DNA of 64,000 bases, from positions 1 to 64,000 of the forward strand of contig CAJOMT010000003.1 in NCBI GenBank assembly GCA_905235815.1, given 5' to 3'. The notes under the pieces are model-generated. The model had not been told where the DNA came from. It did not search any database and worked only from the letters and a program-made list of their open reading frames with translations. Source of the stretch: an uncultured Clostridia bacterium. Lineage in GTDB: Bacteria > Bacillota > Clostridia > Christensenellales > Borkfalkiaceae. Numbering within the stretch: position 1 is the first letter of the stretch; every line of letters starts with the position of its first letter. Shown piece by piece: positions 1-10,348 of this stretch. The position numbers and the translations under genes are program-made.

Positions 1-1
1 C

Positions 2-76
2 ATTTATTCTACGAATGCGAAGATTTTGGATAGTATCCATCTTCCCGCCGGCGTAGACGTAAAGATAAAACTTTAA
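2..76 (+). CDS. rpsJ: Ribosomal protein S10, C-terminal fragment (5' end outside window)
   Basis: The open frame entering at base 2 encodes the last 24 residues of small-subunit protein S10 and ends with TAA at 74-76. The ending PAGVDVKIKL is the characteristic S10 C-terminus. S10 sits in the 30S head and also acts in NusB/NusG antitermination. Its position directly before rplC is the standard start of the S10 operon, so the operon promoter lies upstream of the window. Confidence 0.93.
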   Translation: MYSTNAKILDSIHLPAGVDVKIKL

Positions 77-125
77 CAGTTTAAAAATTAAAAAATAAAA
101 AAATATCGGAGGTGAACTTTATCTT

Positions 126-755
126 ATGAATAAAGCAATCATTGGAAAGAAACTTGGCATGACTCAGATCTTTTCCGCCGATGGAAAAGTAATTCCGGTC
201 ACTGTCGTCGAAGCCGGACCTTGTCCGGTCGTCCAGATCAAAACTAAGGAAAAAGACGGCTACGAGGCATTAAAAGTCGCTTTCGGCGAAGTTAGCGAAA
301 AAGCCATCAACAAACCCGAAGCGGGACAATTTAAGAAAGCGGGCGTAGCGCCGCACAAAGTGCTTAAAGAATTCAGACTCGACGATTTGTCGGGATACAG
401 CGTAGGACAAGTACTCACCGTTGAAACTTTCAGCGAGGGAGACAAGGTAGACGTTGTAGGTATAACGAAAGGTCACGGATTTTCGGGCGTAATCAAGAGA
501 TGGAATCAACAGAGACTCAAGATGACGCACGGTGTCGGACCGGTTCACAGAGAAGTCGGTTCTATGGGCGCAAACAGTACTCCGTCGAGAGTATTTAAGA
601 ACAAGCATATGCCGGGACAATACGGAAACGAGAGAGTTACCGTACAGAACCTCGAAGTCGTAAAAGTCGATACGGCGAGAAACGTACTTTTGATAAAAGG
701 TGCGATCCCCGGTCCCAAGGGCGGCATAATAACCGTAACCGATACGGTGAAGTAA
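126..755 (+). CDS. rplC: Ribosomal protein L3
   Basis: This 209-residue protein has the usual L3 length and is an early assembly protein of the 50S subunit that reaches toward the peptidyl-transferase centre. The conserved GHGFSG stretch lies near residue 117 and is followed by the typical [18 protein letters not shown] loop. The start ATG is preceded by a strong Shine-Dalgarno GGAGGTGA at 108-115. It is the second gene of the S10 operon, about 50 bases after rpsJ and 11 before rplD. Nothing is unusual about it. Confidence 0.98.
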   Translation: MNKAIIGKKLGMTQIFSADGKVIPVTVVEAGPCPVVQIKTKEKDGYEALKVAFGEVSEKAINKPEAGQFKKAGVAPHKVLKEFRLDDLSGYSVGQVLTVETFSEGDKVDVVGITKGHGFSGVIKRWNQQRLKMTHGVGPVHREVGSMGANSTPSRVFKNKHMPGQYGNERVTVQNLEVVKVDTARNVLLIKGAIPGPKGGIITVTDTVK

Positions 756-766
756 GGAGCATTATT

Positions 767-1429
767 ATGGCAAGCGTAAAAGTATACAATATGAACGGAC
801 AAGAAACCGGAACGCTCGAACTTTCCGCAGACTTGTTTGAGATGGAATATAACGAACCGCTTATACATCAAGCGGTAGTAACGAGACTTGCGAACGACCG
901 TCAGGGAACGAAGGGTACTTTAACGAGAACCGAAGTTCGCGGCGGCGGTAAAAAGCCTTGGAGACAGAAAGGAACGGGTAATGCCCGTCAAGGCTCGATA
1001 AGAGCGCCTCAATGGATAAAGGGCGGCGTCGTCTTTGCACCGAAGTCGAGAGATTTCTCCAAAAAGATGAACAAGACCGCAAAGCGTACCGCGCTTTTCT
1101 CGGCGATATCCAAAAAGATTGCCGACGGAGAATTTTACGTAATAGACGAAGTTGCGGTAAAGGACGGAAAGACGAAAGAGATGATAGCGTTTTTAAATGC
1201 GTTCAAATTCGATTCGACCGTGCTTTTGGTTATGAACGACAACGATGCGCTCGTAATAAGAGCTGCTCGCAACATTCACGGATTAAATACTATGTCGATA
1301 GATTTACTCAATACTTACGACGTTGTTAAGAATTCCGTATTGGTAGTTGCGAAAGACGCTATACTCAAATTGCAAGAGGCTTACGAGGTATACAGCGACG
1401 AAGACGTGAAGGAGGCTGAGGAAGAATAA
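767..1429 (+). CDS. rplD: Ribosomal protein L4
   Basis: L4 (220 residues) binds 23S rRNA and lines the nascent-peptide exit tunnel with an extended basic loop. That loop is visible at about residues 60-85 (GGGKKPWRQKGTGNARQGS). In Escherichia coli L4 also autoregulates the S10 operon; no such leader can be judged here because it would lie outside the window. The C-terminus carries an acidic tail (DEDVKEAEEE), slightly longer than in model species. Its TAA overlaps the ATG of rplW by one base (TAATG), implying translational coupling. Confidence 0.98.
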   Translation: MASVKVYNMNGQETGTLELSADLFEMEYNEPLIHQAVVTRLANDRQGTKGTLTRTEVRGGGKKPWRQKGTGNARQGSIRAPQWIKGGVVFAPKSRDFSKKMNKTAKRTALFSAISKKIADGEFYVIDEVAVKDGKTKEMIAFLNAFKFDSTVLLVMNDNDALVIRAARNIHGLNTMSIDLLNTYDVVKNSVLVVAKDAILKLQEAYEVYSDEDVKEAEEE

Positions 1430-1716
1430 TGGAAAGAGAAGTAATAATAAAGCCAATTCTTTCCGAAAAGAGTTATTCCATGATAAAGGATAAGAAATAC
1501 ACCTTTGTCGTAGCGAAAGACGCCAACAAGACGGAAATCAAACTCGAAGTGGAAAAGAGATTCGACGTACAAGTCGAGAAGGTAAACACTGCAAATTGTC
1601 ACGGAAAATTAAAGAGAATGGGTAGAAACGAAGGTTATACGCCCGACTACAAAAAGGCTATCGTGACGCTTAAAAAAGACAGCAAGGGAATTGCTTTCTT
1701 TGATTCGTTGCAATAA
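1429..1716 (+). CDS. rplW: Ribosomal protein L23
   Basis: This 95-residue protein is L23, the exit-tunnel protein that docks trigger factor and SRP. The N-terminus (IIKPILSEKSY) is the family signature, and the region KVNTANCHGKLKRMGR matches the conserved basic loop that enters 23S rRNA domain III. The ATG at 1429 shares its A with the rplD stop codon. Its Shine-Dalgarno lies within the rplD 3' end (GGAGG at 1410-1414), so expression is coupled to L4. Confidence 0.97.
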   Translation: MEREVIIKPILSEKSYSMIKDKKYTFVVAKDANKTEIKLEVEKRFDVQVEKVNTANCHGKLKRMGRNEGYTPDYKKAIVTLKKDSKGIAFFDSLQ

Positions 1717-1731
1717 TCGGAGGAACAACAA

Positions 1732-2559
1732 ATGGGTATTAAGAGATATAAACCTACTTCCTCGGCTCGCCGTTTTATGACGGTAAGCACGTTCGAAGAA
1801 ATAACGACTACCACTCCGGAGAAGTCGCTACTCGAAGATCAGAGGCATAAGGCGGGCAGAAATGCTCAAGGAAAGATAACCGTTCGTCACAGAGGCGGCG
1901 GCAACAAGAGAAAATATCGTGTTATCGATTACAGAAGAAATAAAGACGGGATCCCCGCAACTGTAAAGTCAATCGAGTACGATCCGAACAGATCTGCTAA
2001 CATTGCGCTTTTGGTGTATGCGGACGGCGAAAAGAGATACATCTTGGCGCCTCTCGGATTGTCGGTCGGAGACAAGCTTGAATCCGGTGCGGACGCCGAT
2101 ATCAAGGTAGGCAATGCGTTGCCGCTTGAGAATATTCCCGTAGGTCAGTTAGTTCACAACATCGAACTTCAACCGGGCAAAGGCGGACAGCTCGTAAGGG
2201 CTGCCGGAATGGCTGCTCAACTTATGGCGAGAGAGAACGGAATGGCGACGTTGAAATTACCGAGCGGTGAAATGAGATACGTTTCCGCAAAGTGTAAAGC
2301 GACCGTCGGTCAAGTCGGCAACCTCGATCACGAGATCATAAGGATAGGTAAAGCGGGAAAGACCAGACACATGGGTATCAGACCGACTGTAAGAGGTTCT
2401 GTCATGAACCCGAACGATCACCCGCACGGCGGTGGTGAAGGTCGTGCTCCGGTAGGTCATGCCGGTCCTATGACGCCGTGGGGCAAGCCCGCTCTCGGAT
2501 ATAAGACGAGAAAGAAGAAGAACAAGACCAACAAGTTTATTATAAAGAGAGTAAATTGA
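1732..2559 (+). CDS. rplB: Ribosomal protein L2
   Basis: L2 (275 residues) is needed for subunit association and the peptidyl-transferase active site. The N-terminal KPTSSARRF, the central basic RNA-binding region ([18 protein letters not shown], about residues 52-69) and the C-terminal [19 protein letters not shown] with the conserved histidine are all present. Length is normal. GGAGG precedes the start closely, and only 15 bases separate it from rpsS. Confidence 0.98.
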   Translation: MGIKRYKPTSSARRFMTVSTFEEITTTTPEKSLLEDQRHKAGRNAQGKITVRHRGGGNKRKYRVIDYRRNKDGIPATVKSIEYDPNRSANIALLVYADGEKRYILAPLGLSVGDKLESGADADIKVGNALPLENIPVGQLVHNIELQPGKGGQLVRAAGMAAQLMARENGMATLKLPSGEMRYVSAKCKATVGQVGNLDHEIIRIGKAGKTRHMGIRPTVRGSVMNPNDHPHGGGEGRAPVGHAGPMTPWGKPALGYKTRKKKNKTNKFIIKRVN

Positions 2560-2574
2560 GGAGGTTAGGAGAAT

Positions 2575-2847
2575 ATGTCAAGAAGTGTAAAGAAAGGACC
2601 TTACGTTCAACCGAAGTTGCTTCAAAGAGTAGAGGCTCTCAATGCGGAGAACAAGAAAGTTGTCTTAAAAACTTGGTCGAGAAGTTCGACTATATTTCCT
2701 CAAATGGTCGGTCACACTATCGCCGTACACGACGGCAGAAAGCACGTTCCGGTATATATAACCGAAGATATGGTAGGTTGCAAACTCGGCGAGTTCGCTC
2801 CGACCAGAACGTTCAAGGGTCATGCCGGTTCAAAGACTACGGGCTGA
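2575..2847 (+). CDS. rpsS: Ribosomal protein S19
   Basis: This 90-residue protein matches S19 of the 30S head, which contacts S13 and the A-site tRNA region. The start [11 protein letters not shown] and the C-terminal [14 protein letters not shown] are typical. It sits 15 bases after rplB with GGAGG (2559-2563) ahead of its ATG. A longer out-of-phase open frame overlaps it but lacks any family resemblance and was discarded. Confidence 0.97.
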   Translation: MSRSVKKGPYVQPKLLQRVEALNAENKKVVLKTWSRSSTIFPQMVGHTIAVHDGRKHVPVYITEDMVGCKLGEFAPTRTFKGHAGSKTTG

Positions 2848-2862
2848 TGGAGGTAAGATACG

Positions 2863-3252
2863 ATGGCTAAGAATATGAAGATAAAGACTCAAAGAATTGA
2901 GGAAAATAAAGACAGAAGACCGAGAGCGGTTGCGAAATACGTTAGAATATCTCCTTATAAGGTAAGAGTTGTTCTCGACATTATAAGAGGAAAGAGCGTA
3001 GACGAGGCGATCGCAATACTCGAAAACGTATCTAAGGCAGGCGCCGATCCGATAAAGAAAGTGGTTAAATCCGCTGCGGCGAACGCCGAACACAATTTAG
3101 GAATGAATTCTCACGATTTATACGTGGCTGAATGCTATGCCGATCAAGGGCCGACTTTAAAGAGAATGCAGCCGATGAGCAAGGGCAGAGGATACAGAAT
3201 TCTCAAGAGAACCAGTCATATAACGGTAGTTCTCGACGTCGTGAATAAGTGA
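2863..3252 (+). CDS. rplV: Ribosomal protein L22
   Basis: L22 (129 residues) shapes the exit tunnel with a long beta hairpin, seen here as [21 protein letters not shown] near residues 92-112. The core begins at about residue 22 ([18 protein letters not shown]). An extra basic N-terminal stretch of roughly 18 residues precedes it, slightly longer than in Bacillus. GGAGG lies just upstream of the ATG. Confidence 0.97.
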   Translation: MAKNMKIKTQRIEENKDRRPRAVAKYVRISPYKVRVVLDIIRGKSVDEAIAILENVSKAGADPIKKVVKSAAANAEHNLGMNSHDLYVAECYADQGPTLKRMQPMSKGRGYRILKRTSHITVVLDVVNK

Positions 3253-3262
3253 GGAGGACGAT

Positions 3263-3925
3263 ATGGGACAGAAAGTTAATCCACATGGTTTAAGAGTAGG
3301 AGTAATCAAAGGTTGGGATACTCAATGGTATGCCGACAAGAAGCAGTTCGGAGCTTTTCTTAAAGAGGACAACGAACTCAGAAAATTTATCAAAAAGACA
3401 TATTTTGCCGCTGCTATTTCGCGTATATATATTGAAAGAGCGGCAGGTAAGATAGCGATTACTATTCATACGGCGCGTCCCGGCGTTTTGATAGGAAAAG
3501 CCGGAGCGGAGATAGACGTTATGAAGAAACAACTTGCCAAGATAACCGGAGGCAAGCAAGTTTCCGTCAACATAATCGAAGTCAAGAAGCCTGACGCAGA
3601 CGCACAGCTTATCGCCGAGTCCATAGCGGCTCAACTCGAAAAGAGAGCGTCGTTCAGAAGAAGTATGAAACAAGCGATATCCCGTTCTATGAGAGTAGGG
3701 GTAAAAGGTATCAAAGTTATGGTAAGCGGCCGTTTGGACGGCGCTGAAATAGCGAGATCCGAACAATATCACGAGGGATCAATTCCCCTTCAGACTCTCA
3801 GAGCGGATATAGATTACGGATTTGCCGAGGCGCACACGACCTTTGGTATAATCGGTATAAAGGTATGGCTTTACAAAGGAGAGATCTTGGGCGAAGCCAA
3901 GAGATTTGAAGGAGGCGAAGCGTAA
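3263..3925 (+). CDS. rpsC: Ribosomal protein S3
   Basis: S3 (220 residues) forms the mRNA entry site with S4 and S5. It starts with the family signature [13 protein letters not shown] and carries a type-2 KH domain whose GxxG loop is IGKAG at residues 77-81. The C-terminal half contains the conserved [26 protein letters not shown] segment and ends with an acidic GEA tail. The gene starts 10 bases after rplV with a GAGGAGG Shine-Dalgarno. Confidence 0.98.
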   Translation: MGQKVNPHGLRVGVIKGWDTQWYADKKQFGAFLKEDNELRKFIKKTYFAAAISRIYIERAAGKIAITIHTARPGVLIGKAGAEIDVMKKQLAKITGGKQVSVNIIEVKKPDADAQLIAESIAAQLEKRASFRRSMKQAISRSMRVGVKGIKVMVSGRLDGAEIARSEQYHEGSIPLQTLRADIDYGFAEAHTTFGIIGIKVWLYKGEILGEAKRFEGGEA

Positions 3926-3927
3926 TT

Positions 3928-4359
3928 ATGTTGATGCCTAAAAGAGTAAAGAGAAGAAAGCAGCATCGCGGTAGAATGACCGGAAAAGTAACCAAAGGCA
4001 ATAAGATTGCTTACGGCGAATACGGACTTGTAGCGGAGAGTTCCGCATGGGTAACGTCAAACCAGATAGAGGCTGCAAGAATAGCGATGACGAGATTTAT
4101 TCGTCGTGGCGGTAAAGTATGGATAGACATATTCCCGCATAAACCCATAACGAAAAAACCTGCCGAAACCAGAATGGGTTCAGGAAAAGGTTCAGTAGAA
4201 TATTGGGTAGCGGTTGTAAAACCCGGCAGAGTAATGTTTGAAATGGCGGGTGTATCCGAAGAAGTAGCGAGAGAGGCAATGCGCCTTGCCGGATATAAGC
4301 TTCCCGTAAAGACGAAGTTTATAAAGAAAGAAAATAATACAGAAGGAGTTGAAGGTTAA
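3928..4359 (+). CDS. rplP: Ribosomal protein L16
   Basis: L16 (143 residues) binds at the base of the A-site tRNA region of 50S. The start [15 protein letters not shown] is the usual bacterial N-terminus, which supports ATG at 3928 over the internal ATG two codons later. The conserved [20 protein letters not shown] stretch is complete. The gene is 2 bases after rpsC and 2 before rpmC, so translation is probably coupled along S3-L16-L29. Confidence 0.97.
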   Translation: MLMPKRVKRRKQHRGRMTGKVTKGNKIAYGEYGLVAESSAWVTSNQIEAARIAMTRFIRRGGKVWIDIFPHKPITKKPAETRMGSGKGSVEYWVAVVKPGRVMFEMAGVSEEVAREAMRLAGYKLPVKTKFIKKENNTEGVEG

Positions 4360-4361
4360 TT

Positions 4362-4562
4362 ATGAAAGCGCAGGAAATTCACGGAATGACCGATGACGAA
4401 TTGTCCACAAAGTTGAACGATTTAAAAGAAGAACTTTTTAACCTTCATTTCCGCCACGCTACGGGCCAGCTCGAAAATCCCAACGTAATCAACACTACGA
4501 AAAAGGATATAGCGAGAATTAAGACCGAGATTCGTGCCAGAGAACTTAGGGCGAATAATTAA
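4362..4562 (+). CDS. rpmC: Ribosomal protein L29
   Basis: This 66-residue helical-hairpin protein is L29, which sits beside L23 at the tunnel exit. The typical features are the [20 protein letters not shown] helix and the [14 protein letters not shown] second helix. It is separated from rplP by two bases. Length is normal for the family. Confidence 0.96.
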   Translation: MKAQEIHGMTDDELSTKLNDLKEELFNLHFRHATGQLENPNVINTTKKDIARIKTEIRARELRANN

Positions 4563-4576
4563 GCGGAGGAAAGAAG

Positions 4577-4831
4577 ATGGAAAGGAATTTAAGAAAAGAG
4601 AGAGTCGGAATCGTAACCTCCGATAAAATGGATAAGACAGTAGTCGTAACCGTTGCGCAGAGAGCGACTCATCCGCTTTATAAAAAGACAATAAGTAAGT
4701 CCAAGAAATATAAGGCGCACGATGAGAACAACGAGTGCGGCATAGGCGATAAAGTCAGAATAGTCGAGACGAGAAAACTTTCCAAGGATAAGAATTGGAG
4801 AGTCGCCGAAATAATCGAGAAGGCTAAATAA
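4577..4831 (+). CDS. rpsQ: Ribosomal protein S17
   Basis: S17 (84 residues) is an OB-fold primary 16S rRNA binder. The signatures [20 protein letters not shown] and the later [26 protein letters not shown] are clear. GGAGG precedes the start (4565-4569). A long minus-strand frame crosses this gene but has no family features. Confidence 0.97.
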   Translation: MERNLRKERVGIVTSDKMDKTVVVTVAQRATHPLYKKTISKSKKYKAHDENNECGIGDKVRIVETRKLSKDKNWRVAEIIEKAK

Positions 4832-4847
4832 TAAAGGAGGAGCGACA

Positions 4848-5216
4848 ATGATACAACCACAGACCAGATTAAAAGTGGCGGATAACTCCGGTGCAAAGGA
4901 AATAATGTGCATAAGAGTTTTAGGCGGTTCTTTCAGAAAGTACGGCAACATAGGCGACGTAATCGTTGCGAGTGTCAAGACGGCTACTCCGGGCGGAGCA
5001 GTTAAGAAAGGCGACGTTGTCAAGGCGGTAATAGTGAGATCGTCTAAGGGACTCAGAAGACAGGACGGCACGCATATAAGGTTCGACGACAATGCGGCTG
5101 TTATAATAGACAATCAGAAACAACCGAGAGGTACCCGTATTTTCGGACCTGTCGCAAGGGAACTCAGAGAGAAAGATTATATGAAGATTGTTTCTCTTGC
5201 TCCCGAAGTGCTTTAA
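4848..5216 (+). CDS. rplN: Ribosomal protein L14
   Basis: L14 (122 residues) forms an intersubunit bridge with 16S helix 14. The N-terminal [18 protein letters not shown] and C-terminal [21 protein letters not shown] are nearly invariant family signatures. AAGGAGGAGC precedes the ATG. Length is exactly the bacterial norm, and nothing is odd. Confidence 0.98.
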   Translation: MIQPQTRLKVADNSGAKEIMCIRVLGGSFRKYGNIGDVIVASVKTATPGGAVKKGDVVKAVIVRSSKGLRRQDGTHIRFDDNAAVIIDNQKQPRGTRIFGPVARELREKDYMKIVSLAPEVL

Positions 5217-5228
5217 GGAGGACGAGAA

Positions 5229-5639
5229 ATGAAAGTTAAAAAGAATGATACCGTTTTAGTCTTGACGGGAAAAGACGCGGGCAAAACCGGTAAGGTGTTA
5301 TCGTCCGATCCGAAAGCCGGCAAGGTTAAGGTAGACGGTGTAAACGTACAGAAGAAGAGCCAAAAGGCGAGAAGGGCGAATGAAACGAGTCAGATAGTTT
5401 CGCAAGTCGGAGCGATCGATGCGTCCAACGTAATGGTAGTTTGCCCGAAGTGTGACAAAGCGACGAGAATAACTTATAAAGAAGTAGACGGCAAGAAAGT
5501 CAGAATTTGTAAGAAATGCGGAGCGAGTTTAGACTCCACGCCGGAAGCGAAGAAAGCGACTAAACAAGCCAAATCCGAAGCACCCGCAGAGGCGCCGAAG
5601 AAGAGGGCTACGAAAGCCAAAAAAGAGGCAAAAGCCTAA
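5229..5639 (+). CDS. rplX: Ribosomal protein L24 with zinc ribbon and basic tail
   Basis: L24 initiates 50S assembly. The KOW motif is in the first 30 residues (NDTVLVLTGKDAGKTGKVL). Residues 72-97 carry two CxxC pairs (C72, C75, C94, C97), the zinc-ribbon form of L24 found in part of the bacteria. At 136 residues it is about 30 longer than usual. The extra part, residues 104-136, is a low-complexity Lys/Ala/Glu tail. The tail is probably flexible; I do not assign it a function. GGAGG precedes the ATG. Confidence 0.96.
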   Translation: MKVKKNDTVLVLTGKDAGKTGKVLSSDPKAGKVKVDGVNVQKKSQKARRANETSQIVSQVGAIDASNVMVVCPKCDKATRITYKEVDGKKVRICKKCGASLDSTPEAKKATKQAKSEAPAEAPKKRATKAKKEAKA

Positions 5640-5657
5640 AATTTAAGGAGATAAAAA

Positions 5658-6254
5658 ATGGCAAGCAAAAAGATTCAGGTTGCTAAAGAAACTGCAACCG
5701 ATTCCAAGTATGTAGCGAGAAAGAGGAAACTCTACGAAGAAGAAGTTGTGCCTTATCTTATGAAGCGTTTCGGATATAAGAACGTTAACGAATGTCCGAA
5801 AATGGTAAAGATAACCGTCAATAACGGACTGGGCGACAGCAAAGACAATGCCAAGAGCGTACAGATGGCTCAGCAAGAGATAGCGCTTATAACGGGACAA
5901 AAGCCCGTCCTCACCAAAGCCAAGAAGTCGGTAGCGAGTTTCAAGGTAAGAGAGGGAATGAGCGTAGGAATAAAGGTTACTTTAAGAAAGGACAGAATGT
6001 ACGAGTTTTTCGATAAACTCGTATCGATAGCACTTCCGAGAGTAAGGGATTTCAGAGGAGTTCCGACGAAGTCTTTTGACGGCAGAGGAAACTATGCTAT
6101 GGGCGTAAAAGAGCAGCTTATTTTCCCGGAGATTCAATACGATCAAGTGGAAAAGATCAGAGGTTTCGACGTTTGTATAGTCACCACGGCTAAAACCGAT
6201 GAAGAGGCGTTAGAACTTCTCAAGGCGATGGGAATGCCTTTCAAATCGAATTAA
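5658..6254 (+). CDS. rplE: Ribosomal protein L5
   Basis: L5 binds 5S rRNA and contacts P-site tRNA. The core begins around residue 22 ([20 protein letters not shown]) and contains the canonical [21 protein letters not shown] and [18 protein letters not shown]. The 198-residue length exceeds the usual 179-180 because of an N-terminal extension of about 18 residues ([18 protein letters not shown]). The Shine-Dalgarno AAGGAG supports the upstream ATG. Confidence 0.97.
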   Translation: MASKKIQVAKETATDSKYVARKRKLYEEEVVPYLMKRFGYKNVNECPKMVKITVNNGLGDSKDNAKSVQMAQQEIALITGQKPVLTKAKKSVASFKVREGMSVGIKVTLRKDRMYEFFDKLVSIALPRVRDFRGVPTKSFDGRGNYAMGVKEQLIFPEIQYDQVEKIRGFDVCIVTTAKTDEEALELLKAMGMPFKSN

Positions 6255-6267
6255 GGAGAGTGAGATC

Positions 6268-6453
6268 ATGGCAAAATTAGCAATGATAAATAAACAGAAA
6301 AAGACACCGAAATACTCGACGAGAGGCTACACGAGATGTTCGATATGCGGCAGACCGCACGCTGTCTTAAGAAAATACGGTGTATGTCGTATTTGTTTTA
6401 GGGAGTTGGCGTACAAAGGCGAGATTCCCGGCGTAAAAAAGGCAAGTTGGTAA
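6268..6453 (+). CDS. rpsN: Ribosomal protein S14, zinc-binding type
   Basis: This 61-residue protein is the short, zinc-dependent S14 (type Z). Four cysteines C24-x2-C27 and C40-x2-C43 bind zinc, and [21 protein letters not shown] is the family C-terminus. It sits in the 30S head near the decoding site. Because some Bacillota keep a second, zinc-free S14 as a backup, its absence from this cluster says nothing about the rest of the genome. Confidence 0.97.
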   Translation: MAKLAMINKQKKTPKYSTRGYTRCSICGRPHAVLRKYGVCRICFRELAYKGEIPGVKKASW

Positions 6454-6466
6454 AGGAGGTAAAACT

Positions 6467-6859
6467 ATGACAGATCCTATTGCAGATATGCTTACACGCA
6501 TCAGAAATGCGCTTATGGTAAAGCATGAAACGGTTGAAATACCGGCATCTAATATGAAGAACTCAATAGCGAAGATCCTCCTTGACGAGGGCTATATTGC
6601 GAAATACGACATCGTTGAAAACGGGGTACAAAGCAATATAGTTATAACGCTTAAATACGGGCCCAAAGGAGAAAAAGTCATAAACGGACTTAAAAGAGTA
6701 TCCAAACCGGGACTTAGAATTTATTCGGGCGCACAAGAACTTCCGAAAGTATTGGGAGGACTCGGAATAGCGATAGTTTCTACTCCGAAGGGCGTAATGA
6801 CGGATAAAGAGGCAAGAAAGACGAATAACGGCGGCGAAGTTCTCGCCTTCGTATGGTAA
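6467..6859 (+). CDS. rpsH: Ribosomal protein S8
   Basis: S8 (130 residues) is a central-domain 16S rRNA binder and in E. coli the translational repressor of the spc operon. The start [14 protein letters not shown] and the C-terminal [20 protein letters not shown] are diagnostic. AAGGAGG precedes the ATG. I did not find an S8-binding-site mimic near rplE, but I did not fold the region. Confidence 0.97.
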   Translation: MTDPIADMLTRIRNALMVKHETVEIPASNMKNSIAKILLDEGYIAKYDIVENGVQSNIVITLKYGPKGEKVINGLKRVSKPGLRIYSGAQELPKVLGGLGIAIVSTPKGVMTDKEARKTNNGGEVLAFVW

Positions 6860-6872
6860 GGAGGTCGGAATT

Positions 6873-7415
6873 ATGTCGAGAATAGGCAGAGCGCCGGTCA
6901 CTTTACCGGCAAACGTAACAGTTACTACCGAAAACGGAGTAATCACCGTAAAAGGACCTTTGGGTACGCTGAAACAAGACTATGATGCGGAGAATATTTC
7001 CATTTCCGTAGAGGGCAACGTTGCTCACGTAACGAGGGCAAACGACGAGGCGAATATCAGAGCGAAACACGGTTTATACAGAGCGCTCCTTCAAAATATG
7101 GTCGTAGGCGTAACTCAGGGCTATGAGAAAGGCCTTACGGTAAACGGCGTAGGTTGGAAAGTTGCTCAAACCGGCAAGGATATAACCTTATCGGTAGGAT
7201 TCAGCCATCCGGTAGTATTCAAGGCAAAAGAGGGAATAACTCTCACCGCCGTATCTCCAACGGAGATCACCGTAAAGGGAATAGATAAAGTAGCTGTCGG
7301 ACAGACCGCTGCGACTATCAGATCGATCAGAGAGCCGGAACCTTACCACGGTTATGGTATCGCATATAAGGGCGAAGTAATCGAACGTAAGGAAGGAAAG
7401 ACGGCGGGTAAATAA
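6873..7415 (+). CDS. rplF: Ribosomal protein L6
   Basis: L6 (180 residues) lies near the GTPase centre of 50S. It starts MSRIGRAPVTLPANVTV and ends with the conserved EPYHGYGIAYKGEVIERKEGKTAGK. Two repeated alpha/beta domains span residues 1-82 and 83-180. Length is normal, and a Shine-Dalgarno AAGGAGG precedes the start. Confidence 0.98.
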   Translation: MSRIGRAPVTLPANVTVTTENGVITVKGPLGTLKQDYDAENISISVEGNVAHVTRANDEANIRAKHGLYRALLQNMVVGVTQGYEKGLTVNGVGWKVAQTGKDITLSVGFSHPVVFKAKEGITLTAVSPTEITVKGIDKVAVGQTAATIRSIREPEPYHGYGIAYKGEVIERKEGKTAGK

Positions 7416-7428
7416 GGAGTAAAGCGTT

Positions 7429-7797
7429 ATGATATTAAAAGTAGATAAAAACACGGACAGAAAGAGAAGGCATCAAAGGGTAAGAAGAAAGATATCCGGA
7501 ACTGCCGAATGTCCAAGACTTTGTGTTTATAGAAGTTTAAATCACATTTACGCGCAAATTATCGACGACGTTAAGGGAAATACTTTGGTTGCTTGCTCCA
7601 CAATGGAGAAAGACGTAAAGAAACTCGTTGAAGGCAAGAACAAAGTAGAGCAAGCGAAAATCGTAGGTAACGAACTCGCAAAGAAAGCGACTGCCAAGGG
7701 AATAGAGAACGTAGTGTTCGACAGAGGCGGTTACTTATATACCGGAAGGGTGCAAAGCCTTGCCGACGGCGCCAGAGAAGGCGGCTTAAAGTTTTAA
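7429..7797 (+). CDS. rplR: Ribosomal protein L18
   Basis: L18 (122 residues) binds 5S rRNA with L5. The signatures are [29 protein letters not shown] and the C-terminal [26 protein letters not shown]. The basic N-terminus is a flexible 5S-binding arm. It sits 13 bases after rplF with AAGGAG ahead. Confidence 0.97.
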   Translation: MILKVDKNTDRKRRHQRVRRKISGTAECPRLCVYRSLNHIYAQIIDDVKGNTLVACSTMEKDVKKLVEGKNKVEQAKIVGNELAKKATAKGIENVVFDRGGYLYTGRVQSLADGAREGGLKF

Positions 7798-7811
7798 AGG
7801 AGGAATGAAAA

Positions 7812-8333
7812 ATGGCAAGAGAAAATAACAGACCTCAAAGAAAGCAAGACCGTGACGAAGGCCTTTGCAAGAAACTCATAGCCGTAAACCGTATAACAAA
7901 GGTTGTAAAAGGCGGACGTAAGATGCGTTTTTCGGCGCTTGTCGTAATCGGAGATGAGAACGGCAAGGTCGGTTGCGGAAGCGGAAAGGCTAACGAAGTA
8001 CCGGAGGCAATCGAGAAAGCGACTGCACAAGCGAAGAAGGCTATGCGTCAGGTATCGCTCGTCGGAAATACCATACCTCATACGGTAATCGGAAAATACG
8101 GCAGAGGCTCGGTTTTGATGATGCCGGCTGAAGAAGGTACCGGAGTTATAGCGGGCGGTCCCGTCCGTGCGGTAATGGAAGCGGCAGGAATAAAGAATAT
8201 CAGAACTAAATCTCACGGTTCGAACAATCCGATAAATATGGTAAAAGCGGTTATCAGCGGACTTAACGAACTTAAAACCGCAGAAGAAGTTGCGGCTCTT
8301 CGCGGCAAGAGCGTAGAAGAAGTTACGGCGTAA
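7812..8333 (+). CDS. rpsE: Ribosomal protein S5
   Basis: S5 (173 residues) lines the mRNA entry channel and affects decoding fidelity. The N-terminal double-stranded-RNA-binding domain starts at about residue 19 ([33 protein letters not shown]), and the C-terminal domain ends in the conserved [22 protein letters not shown] lies before the ATG. Confidence 0.98.
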   Translation: MARENNRPQRKQDRDEGLCKKLIAVNRITKVVKGGRKMRFSALVVIGDENGKVGCGSGKANEVPEAIEKATAQAKKAMRQVSLVGNTIPHTVIGKYGRGSVLMMPAEEGTGVIAGGPVRAVMEAAGIKNIRTKSHGSNNPINMVKAVISGLNELKTAEEVAALRGKSVEEVTA

Positions 8334-8346
8334 GGAGGACTTTAAA

Positions 8347-8529
8347 ATGGCTAACGTAAAAGTAACACTTATAAAAAGTCCGATAGGCGCTATACCAAAG
8401 CAGAAGGCTGTGCTTGCTGCGCTTGGACTTAAAAAAATACATCAAACTAAGGTTTTTGCGGATAACGACGCTTTGCAGGGACAACTTGCATTGGTTGCTC
8501 ATCTCGTAAAAGTCGAAAAGGAAGGTTAA
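8347..8529 (+). CDS. rpmD: Ribosomal protein L30
   Basis: This 60-residue protein is L30. The features are [30 protein letters not shown] and the C-terminal HLVKVEKE. It is a small peripheral 50S protein that is not universal in bacteria; its location between rpsE and rplO is standard. Only 4 bases separate it from rplO. Confidence 0.95.
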   Translation: MANVKVTLIKSPIGAIPKQKAVLAALGLKKIHQTKVFADNDALQGQLALVAHLVKVEKEG

Positions 8530-8533
8530 AACT

Positions 8534-8983
8534 ATGAGACTTAATGATTTACATCCGGCGGAAGGATCGAGAACTTCCAAGAAAAGATTAGGTCGCGGTA
8601 TCGGTTCCGGGCTCGGAAAGACGAGTGGCAAGGGCCACAAAGGTCAATGGGCGAGAAGCGGCGGCGGCGTAAGACCGGGATTTGAAGGCGGACAGATGCC
8701 TTTGACTCGTAGAGCACCCAAGCGTGGTTTTAACAATCACTTCAGAAAGGAATACGTAATTGTAAATCTTGAACAACTTGCAGGATTTGAGGCTGGTACG
8801 GTAGTTGATTTCGAACTTTTGTACGCTTGCGGACTTATAAGAGAAGTTAAGAATGCGGCAGGATTGAAAGTTCTCGGAAAAGGCGAATTAGACGTTGCGC
8901 TTACCGTTAAAGCCGAAAAGTTTTCCGCGTCGGCAAAAGAGGCTATTGAAAAAGCGGGCGGAACTGCGGAAGTTACGGCTTAA
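8534..8983 (+). CDS. rplO: Ribosomal protein L15
   Basis: L15 (149 residues) is a late-assembly 50S protein. The extended glycine-rich basic N-terminus ([20 protein letters not shown], residues 17-36) threads into 23S rRNA, and [18 protein letters not shown] follows at about residue 54. The globular domain fills the C-terminal half. It precedes secY by 26 bases. Confidence 0.97.
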   Translation: MRLNDLHPAEGSRTSKKRLGRGIGSGLGKTSGKGHKGQWARSGGGVRPGFEGGQMPLTRRAPKRGFNNHFRKEYVIVNLEQLAGFEAGTVVDFELLYACGLIREVKNAAGLKVLGKGELDVALTVKAEKFSASAKEAIEKAGGTAEVTA

Positions 8984-9009
8984 CATTTTACTTAAAGCGG
9001 AGGTAGTAA

Positions 9010-10347
9010 ATGTTTAAAACATTAGCAAATGCGTGGAAAGTGAAAGAAATAAGACACAAAATTTACTGGACCGTGTTGTTTCTTGTATTATACCGTATCG
9101 GTTGTTACATTCCGATACCGGGTATAGGAACTTCGCTCCTTACCAATTTGGAAGGTTCTGCGTCTTATTTAAACATAATGAATATGATGACAGGTGGCTC
9201 GCTTGCGAACGGAACTCTGTTTGCTATGGGTATCGGCCCCTACATCAACGCTTCGATTATTATTCAACTTTTGGCTGTAGCGATCCCCTCGCTCGAACGT
9301 TTATCCAAGCAAGGTGAAGAAGGAAGAAAGAAGATAGCGAATTTAACGAGGTATTTGACCTTGTTTTTAGCGATCATTCAATCCATAGGTATTTTGGTCG
9401 GATTTGGCGGAGGTTCGCAGAACGGTAATTTTGCGTCGCTTTCGGCAATACTATCCGTAAGCGGCAATCCTACCGGATTCACGAATTTCTTAGCTTACGT
9501 AATCGAAATTTTATTCTTTACTGCCGGTACTTGTCTTACGGTATGGATCGGTGAAAGAATAACGGATTATGGCGTATCGAACGGTATATCCTTGCTGATT
9601 TTTGCAGGTATATTGGCTACGGCGGCTACGAATACAATCGATCAAGTCAATTCAATTTTTGCCGGTGGAAGCTTACACAGAGACAAACTTTGGAGAATGC
9701 TCGGATACTTGTTGATAATTGTAGTCGTATTCGGCGCAATAGTATGGGTTGATTTGGCAGAGAGAAAAATTCCGGTTCAATATGCGAAACAAGTAAAGGG
9801 CAATAAACTTTACGGCGGACAATCGACGGTTATTCCGATAAAGATAAATGCAAACGGCGTTATGCCGCTCATCTTTGCGTTTTCCATAATGACTTTCCCC
9901 GAACTCATAATGACGCTTTTCCATTGGGAAAACGGATTGCTTTGGTGGAATACGTATTTAGGATCTGCGTCGAGTTACCCGTTCTATACTATCGTTTTAT
10001 GTCTGCTTATATTGTTCTTTGCGTTCTTCTATTCGCAGATACAATTCAATCCTGAAGATATATCCAAGACGATACAGCAAAACGGCGGATTTATTCCGGG
10101 TATAAGACCGGGCAAACCCACGGCGGAATACTTGAAGAAGATATCGAACAGATTGACTTTGTTCGGTGCAATATTCTTAGCTATTTTAGCTCTTATTCCT
10201 TCGCTTTTGTTCAAATGGGTACTCGGTTCTTCGAGCGGCGCATTCACCGCAACGGGAATGCTCATCGTCGTATCGGTAGCGTTGGAATTCAATACTGCGC
10301 TTGAATCTCAGATAATGATGAAGAACTATAAAGGATTCTTAAAGTAA
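9010..10347 (+). CDS. secY: Preprotein translocase channel subunit SecY
   Basis: SecY (445 residues) is the ten-helix membrane channel for protein export by the Sec system. The first helix begins at about residue 18 ([21 protein letters not shown]), the plug region follows around residues 40-65, and the conserved cytoplasmic loop [22 protein letters not shown] is present near residue 268. Placement between rplO and adk is typical of bacteria. Many lipoproteins later in this window will pass through this channel. Length is normal. Confidence 0.98.
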   Translation: MFKTLANAWKVKEIRHKIYWTVLFLVLYRIGCYIPIPGIGTSLLTNLEGSASYLNIMNMMTGGSLANGTLFAMGIGPYINASIIIQLLAVAIPSLERLSKQGEEGRKKIANLTRYLTLFLAIIQSIGILVGFGGGSQNGNFASLSAILSVSGNPTGFTNFLAYVIEILFFTAGTCLTVWIGERITDYGVSNGISLLIFAGILATAATNTIDQVNSIFAGGSLHRDKLWRMLGYLLIIVVVFGAIVWVDLAERKIPVQYAKQVKGNKLYGGQSTVIPIKINANGVMPLIFAFSIMTFPELIMTLFHWENGLLWWNTYLGSASSYPFYTIVLCLLILFFAFFYSQIQFNPEDISKTIQQNGGFIPGIRPGKPTAEYLKKISNRLTLFGAIFLAILALIPSLLFKWVLGSSSGAFTATGMLIVVSVALEFNTALESQIMMKNYKGFLK

Positions 10348-10348
10348 G